Source of the DNA: Phocaeicola faecalis
Lineage (GTDB): Bacteria > Bacteroidota > Bacteroidia > Bacteroidales > Bacteroidaceae
Direction of reading: 5' to 3'
Assembly (NCBI RefSeq): GCF_021730445.1
Contig: NZ_JADNRM010000001.1
Location: forward strand, 511,004-575,003
Length of the DNA: 64,000 bases
A program made the translations under genes and the position numbers. Below the pieces are notes generated by a model, which was not told the origin of the DNA, made no database searches, and saw only the letters and a list, made by a program, of their open reading frames with translations. Below, piece by piece: positions 60,873-64,000 of the stretch; positions within the stretch are counted from its first letter, which is position 1, and every line of letters begins with the position of its first letter.

Positions 60873-63800
60873 TTACTTGTATTCTTCCCAGCTCTTGATG
60901 GCAATGTCGTCTATGGTCATGGTGCAGAATGCATGGATAAATGCACTTGCCAGACGAGCATTGGTAATCAAGGGAATATTCAGGTCGATGGCGGCACGAC
61001 GGATTTTATAACCATTGTCCAACTCGCCTGCAGTCAGGTTCTTGGGAATGTTGACTACCATATCTATCTCTTTCTTATGAAGCATATCGAGGGCTTGGGG
61101 GTGTCCTTCTTCGCTGGGCCAGTACACGCGGGTATTCTCTACTCCGTTCTCGGTCAGGAACTTGGAAGAGCCGCCGGTGGCATAAAGTTTATACCCTTTC
61201 TTCTGCAACATACGGGCTGCATTCAGCGTATCGGCTTTCTGCTTGGCATTACCGGTAGACAGCAACACACCTTTTTCGGGAATGCGGTAGCCCACAGAAA
61301 GCATAGCTTTCAGAACGGCACACGAAGTGTCGGAACCGATACAGCCCACCTCACCGGTAGAGGCCATATCCACGCCCAACACCGGGTCGGCCTTTTGCAA
61401 ACGGTTGAATGAGAACTGACTTGCTTTGATTCCGACATAATCCAATTCAAAAAGGTTCTTGTTCGGCTTCTCTACCGGAAGGCCGAGCATGACTTTTGTT
61501 GCCAGCTCGATGAAGTTTATCTTCAACACTTTACTCACAAAGGGGAAACTTCGCGAGGCACGGAGGTTGCATTCTATTACTTTGATATCGTTATCCTTTG
61601 CCAAATATTGGATATTGAACGGCCCGGAGATATTCAGTTCTTTAGCTATCTGACGCGAAATGCGCTTTATGCGGCGAACGGTCTCCACATATAGTTTCTG
61701 CGGAGGGAACTGAATGGTGGCGTCGCCCGAGTGCACGCCGGCATATTCGATATGCTCACTGATGGCGTATGCCACGATTTCACCATTCTGTGCCACAGCA
61801 TCCATTTCCACTTCCTTGGCGTGCTCGATGAACTGGCTCACCACCACCGGATGCTTTTTCGATACATTGGCAGCCAGTTTCAGGAAACGTTCCAACTCTT
61901 CCTGATTGGAACATACATTCATGGCTGCCCCGCTCAGCACATACGAAGGACGAACCAATACCGGGAAGCCCACCTTGCCGATAAAGGCATTGATATCTTC
62001 CATAGAAGTCAGTGCACTCCATTCGGGCTGGTCTACCCCGATACGGTCGAGCATGGCCGAGAATTTGTCGCGGTCTTCGGCATTGTCAATGCTCTTGGCA
62101 CTTGTTCCGAGGATGTTGACACCTTGTCCGTCCAGGCGGAGAGCGAGGTTATTCGGTATCTGGCCGCCGGTGGAGACGATGACTCCATGCGGGTTTTCCA
62201 GTTCGAGGATATCCATGACACGCTCGAAAGTCAACTCGTCAAAGTAGAGGCGGTCACACATATCGTAATCGGTAGATACCGTTTCGGGATTGTAATTAAT
62301 CATCACACTGCGGTAGCCTTCCTTGCGGATGGTCTGCAATGCCTGTACGCCACACCAGTCGAATTCCACCGACGAACCGATGCGATAGGCTCCCGAACCG
62401 AGTACGACGATGGATTGACGGTCGCCCAGATATTTCACGTCATTGGCCACACCGCTATAAGTAAGATACAGATAATTGGTCTGTGCCGGATATTCGGCAG
62501 CCAGCGTGTCAATTTGCTTCACCACCGGAAGGATGCCCGCCTGCTTGCGGTGAGTGCGGACATACAGGCTACCCTCTTCCATGTCGCCTTCAAACCCGAT
62601 GGCACGGGCAATCTGGAAATCAGTAAAGCCCTGCACCTTTGCCTTGCGAAGCAAATCGACAGGCATATCGGCTATCTGCTTATGGTTGTTTCCCCATTCG
62701 TGCAATTCTTTGGAGGTATTCATAATGTTCTGCAATTTTTGCAGGAACCATTTGTCTATCTTGGTCAGCTCATGGATTTGGTCTACGGTATAGCCCGCAC
62801 GCATGGCTTTGCTGATGACGAAGATGCGCTTGTCGGTCGGCTCGCGCAAGGCCTTGTCCACATCGGCTATCACCAATTCCTTATTCTCTACAAAGCCGTG
62901 CATCCCCTGACCAATCATGCGCAGCCCTTTCTGAATAGCTTCTTCAAAAGTACGTCCGATAGCCATTACTTCTCCCACAGATTTCATGGACGAACCCAGT
63001 TCGCGGTCTACACCGTGGAACTTGCCCAAGTCCCAACGCGGAATTTTACATACCACATAGTCCAGAGCCGGCTCGAAGAATGCGCTGGTAGTCTTCGTCA
63101 CAGAATTCTTCAAATCAAACAGACCGTAGCCCAGACCGAGTTTGGCGGCAACAAAAGCAAGCGGGTAGCCTGTGGCCTTGGAAGCTAATGCGGACGAACG
63201 CGAAAGACGGGCATTGACCTCGATGACACGGTAGTCTTCCGATTCGGGGTCGAACGCATATTGCACGTTACATTCGCCCACGATACCAATGTGACGGATG
63301 ATGCGGATGGCCAGCTCGCGAAGTTTATGATATTCTGCATTGGTAAGGGTCTGAGAAGGAGCGATAACGATGGACTCTCCGGTATGGATACCCAGCGGGT
63401 CGAAATTCTCCATGTTACAAACGGTGATGCAGTTATCGTAACGGTCACGGACTACCTCATACTCCACTTCCTTCCAGCCTTTCAAACTCTTTTCAACCAG
63501 CACTTGCGGCGAGAAAGAGAAGGCTTTTTCGGCCAGGACGTTCAGTTCTTCTTCATTATCGCAGAAACCTGACCCCAAACCGCCCAAAGCGTATGCAGCG
63601 CGGATAATCACCGGATATCCCAGTTCACGGGCCGCACGACGGGCATCTTCAATCGTTTCCACCGCCTCGCTTTTAATGGTCTTGACATCTATTTCATTCA
63701 GCTTCTGTACGAACAGTTCGCGGTCTTCGGTATCCATGATGGCTTGCACCGGAGTACCCAGCACGCGGGTGTTATATTTTTCGAAGACACCGGCTTTGTA

Positions 63801-64000
63801 TAGAGACACACCGCAATTCAAGGCGGTCTGTCCGCCAAAAGAAAGGAGCACGCCGTCGGGACGTTCCTTTTCAATCACCTTCTCTACAAAGTAAGGAGTG
63901 ACAGGAAGGAAATAAATCTGATCGGCCACCCCTTCGCTGGTCTGCACCGTTGCAATGTTGGGATTAATCAGAATGGTTTCGATACCTTCCTCCTTCAACG
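60873..64000 (-). CDS. carB: Carbamoyl-phosphate synthase large subunit (N-terminus cut by window)
   Basis: Makes carbamoyl phosphate for pyrimidines and arginine. The visible 1042 codons lack about the first 30-35 residues; the frame enters mid-protein at LKEEGIETILINPNIATVQTS. Seen: two ATP-grasp halves (FGGQTALNCGV; VLGSGAYRIGSSVEFDWCG; TGGQIPNNLA; RPSYVLSGAAM) and the C-terminal allosteric MGS-like domain (LYATGGSSKFLTENG). Normal family length once completed. The small subunit would be expected past the window end. Confidence 0.97.
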   Translation of the reverse strand, partial: LKEEGIETILINPNIATVQTSEGVADQIYFLPVTPYFVEKVIEKERPDGVLLSFGGQTALNCGVSLYKAGVFEKYNTRVLGTPVQAIMDTEDRELFVQKLNEIDVKTIKSEAVETIEDARRAARELGYPVIIRAAYALGGLGSGFCDNEEELNVLAEKAFSFSPQVLVEKSLKGWKEVEYEVVRDRYDNCITVCNMENFDPLGIHTGESIVIAPSQTLTNAEYHKLRELAIRIIRHIGIVGECNVQYAFDPESEDYRVIEVNARLSRSSALASKATGYPLAFVAAKLGLGYGLFDLKNSVTKTTSAFFEPALDYVVCKIPRWDLGKFHGVDRELGSSMKSVGEVMAIGRTFEEAIQKGLRMIGQGMHGFVENKELVIADVDKALREPTDKRIFVISKAMRAGYTVDQIHELTKIDKWFLQKLQNIMNTSKELHEWGNNHKQIADMPVDLLRKAKVQGFTDFQIARAIGFEGDMEEGSLYVRTHRKQAGILPVVKQIDTLAAEYPAQTNYLYLTYSGVANDVKYLGDRQSIVVLGSGAYRIGSSVEFDWCGVQALQTIRKEGYRSVMINYNPETVSTDYDMCDRLYFDELTFERVMDILELENPHGVIVSTGGQIPNNLALRLDGQGVNILGTSAKSIDNAEDRDKFSAMLDRIGVDQPEWSALTSMEDINAFIGKVGFPVLVRPSYVLSGAAMNVCSNQEELERFLKLAANVSKKHPVVVSQFIEHAKEVEMDAVAQNGEIVAYAISEHIEYAGVHSGDATIQFPPQKLYVETVRRIKRISRQIAKELNISGPFNIQYLAKDNDIKVIECNLRASRSFPFVSKVLKINFIELATKVMLGLPVEKPNKNLFELDYVGIKASQFSFNRLQKADPVLGVDMASTGEVGCIGSDTSCAVLKAMLSVGYRIPEKGVLLSTGNAKQKADTLNAARMLQKKGYKLYATGGSSKFLTENGVENTRVYWPSEEGHPQALDMLHKKEIDMVVNIPKNLTAGELDNGYKIRRAAIDLNIPLITNARLASAFIHAFCTMTIDDIAIKSWEEYK

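Noticed and set aside
61731-63188. 485-codon frame opposite carB
   Set aside because: Antisense to a fully recognisable carB; no domain seen.
1-64000. tRNA or rRNA genes
   Set aside because: I saw no convincing cloverleaf with a GTTCRA block and no rRNA-like stretch, though a covariance scan was not possible.

Overview
The window reads as chromosome of a Bacteroides-type gut anaerobe (Bacteroidales). The support is direct: many genes are preceded by the Bacteroides -7 box TAnnTTTG, some also with a -33 TTG/TTTG, instead of E. coli-type promoters. Shine-Dalgarno sequences are mostly weak. The gene content also fits: SLBB-domain polysaccharide export, DUF4422 and DUF4248 proteins, a 'smalltalk'-type micro-protein, HU-like proteins with an amidase, a bile-salt-hydrolase-like enzyme and hybrid two-component kinases. 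I did not try to name a species.

Region 1 (1-21359) is an exopolysaccharide/capsule locus. A truncated Wza-like exporter runs left. A long rightward operon holds a single-domain response regulator, a sugar-phosphate transferase carrying a receiver-like domain, a TolC-like protein, a Wzz/Wzc-like co-polymerase, a Wzy-like polymerase, glycosyltransferases and an acetyltransferase. It meets tail to tail a leftward operon (20270 to 14396) holding DUF4422, GT4, the ABC exporter pair Wzm/Wzt, an unknown protein and GT2. A membrane acyltransferase closes the region. No Wzx flippase is visible, so the ABC exporter is the only recognisable inner-membrane export route here.

Region 2 (about 21400-26984) is a block of nucleic-acid and cell-wall genes: two HU-like proteins, a 35-residue smalltalk-like peptide, an amidase, a 43-bp tandem repeat, a DUF4248 protein, an unknown protein, a winged-helix protein and a second DnaB-type helicase with a heptad-repeat N-terminus. 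No phage structural or integration genes are visible.

Region 3 (27058-37176) is a second glycan locus made only of glycosyltransferases, including four related GT4 genes in tandem and a fifth relative. It is followed by a response regulator, a hybrid kinase, an EEP-family phosphatase, a second hybrid kinase and a UDP-glucuronate decarboxylase (37177-42776).

Region 4 (42903-64000) is mostly metabolic: thiD, fabD, a patatin, a GH13 amylase, an HpaII-like restriction endonuclease with no methylase nearby, an MBL hydrolase, a bile-salt-hydrolase-like enzyme, a GNAT, an AlaX-like editing protein, Hsp20, a large secreted GH31 enzyme, a third hybrid kinase and carB (cut by the window end). Its intergenic spaces hold several repeat families and a likely small RNA with its own promoter and terminator.

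The most unusual signals are: triplets of a 22-bp repeat at three distant intergenic sites; a MITE-like pair and a ~172-bp repeat pair after the GH13 and GH31 genes; the small RNA at about 49008-49069; the pseudo-receiver/sugar-transferase fusion; the DnaB minisatellite; and the orphan HpaII-like gene. All functions are inferred from sequence alone.
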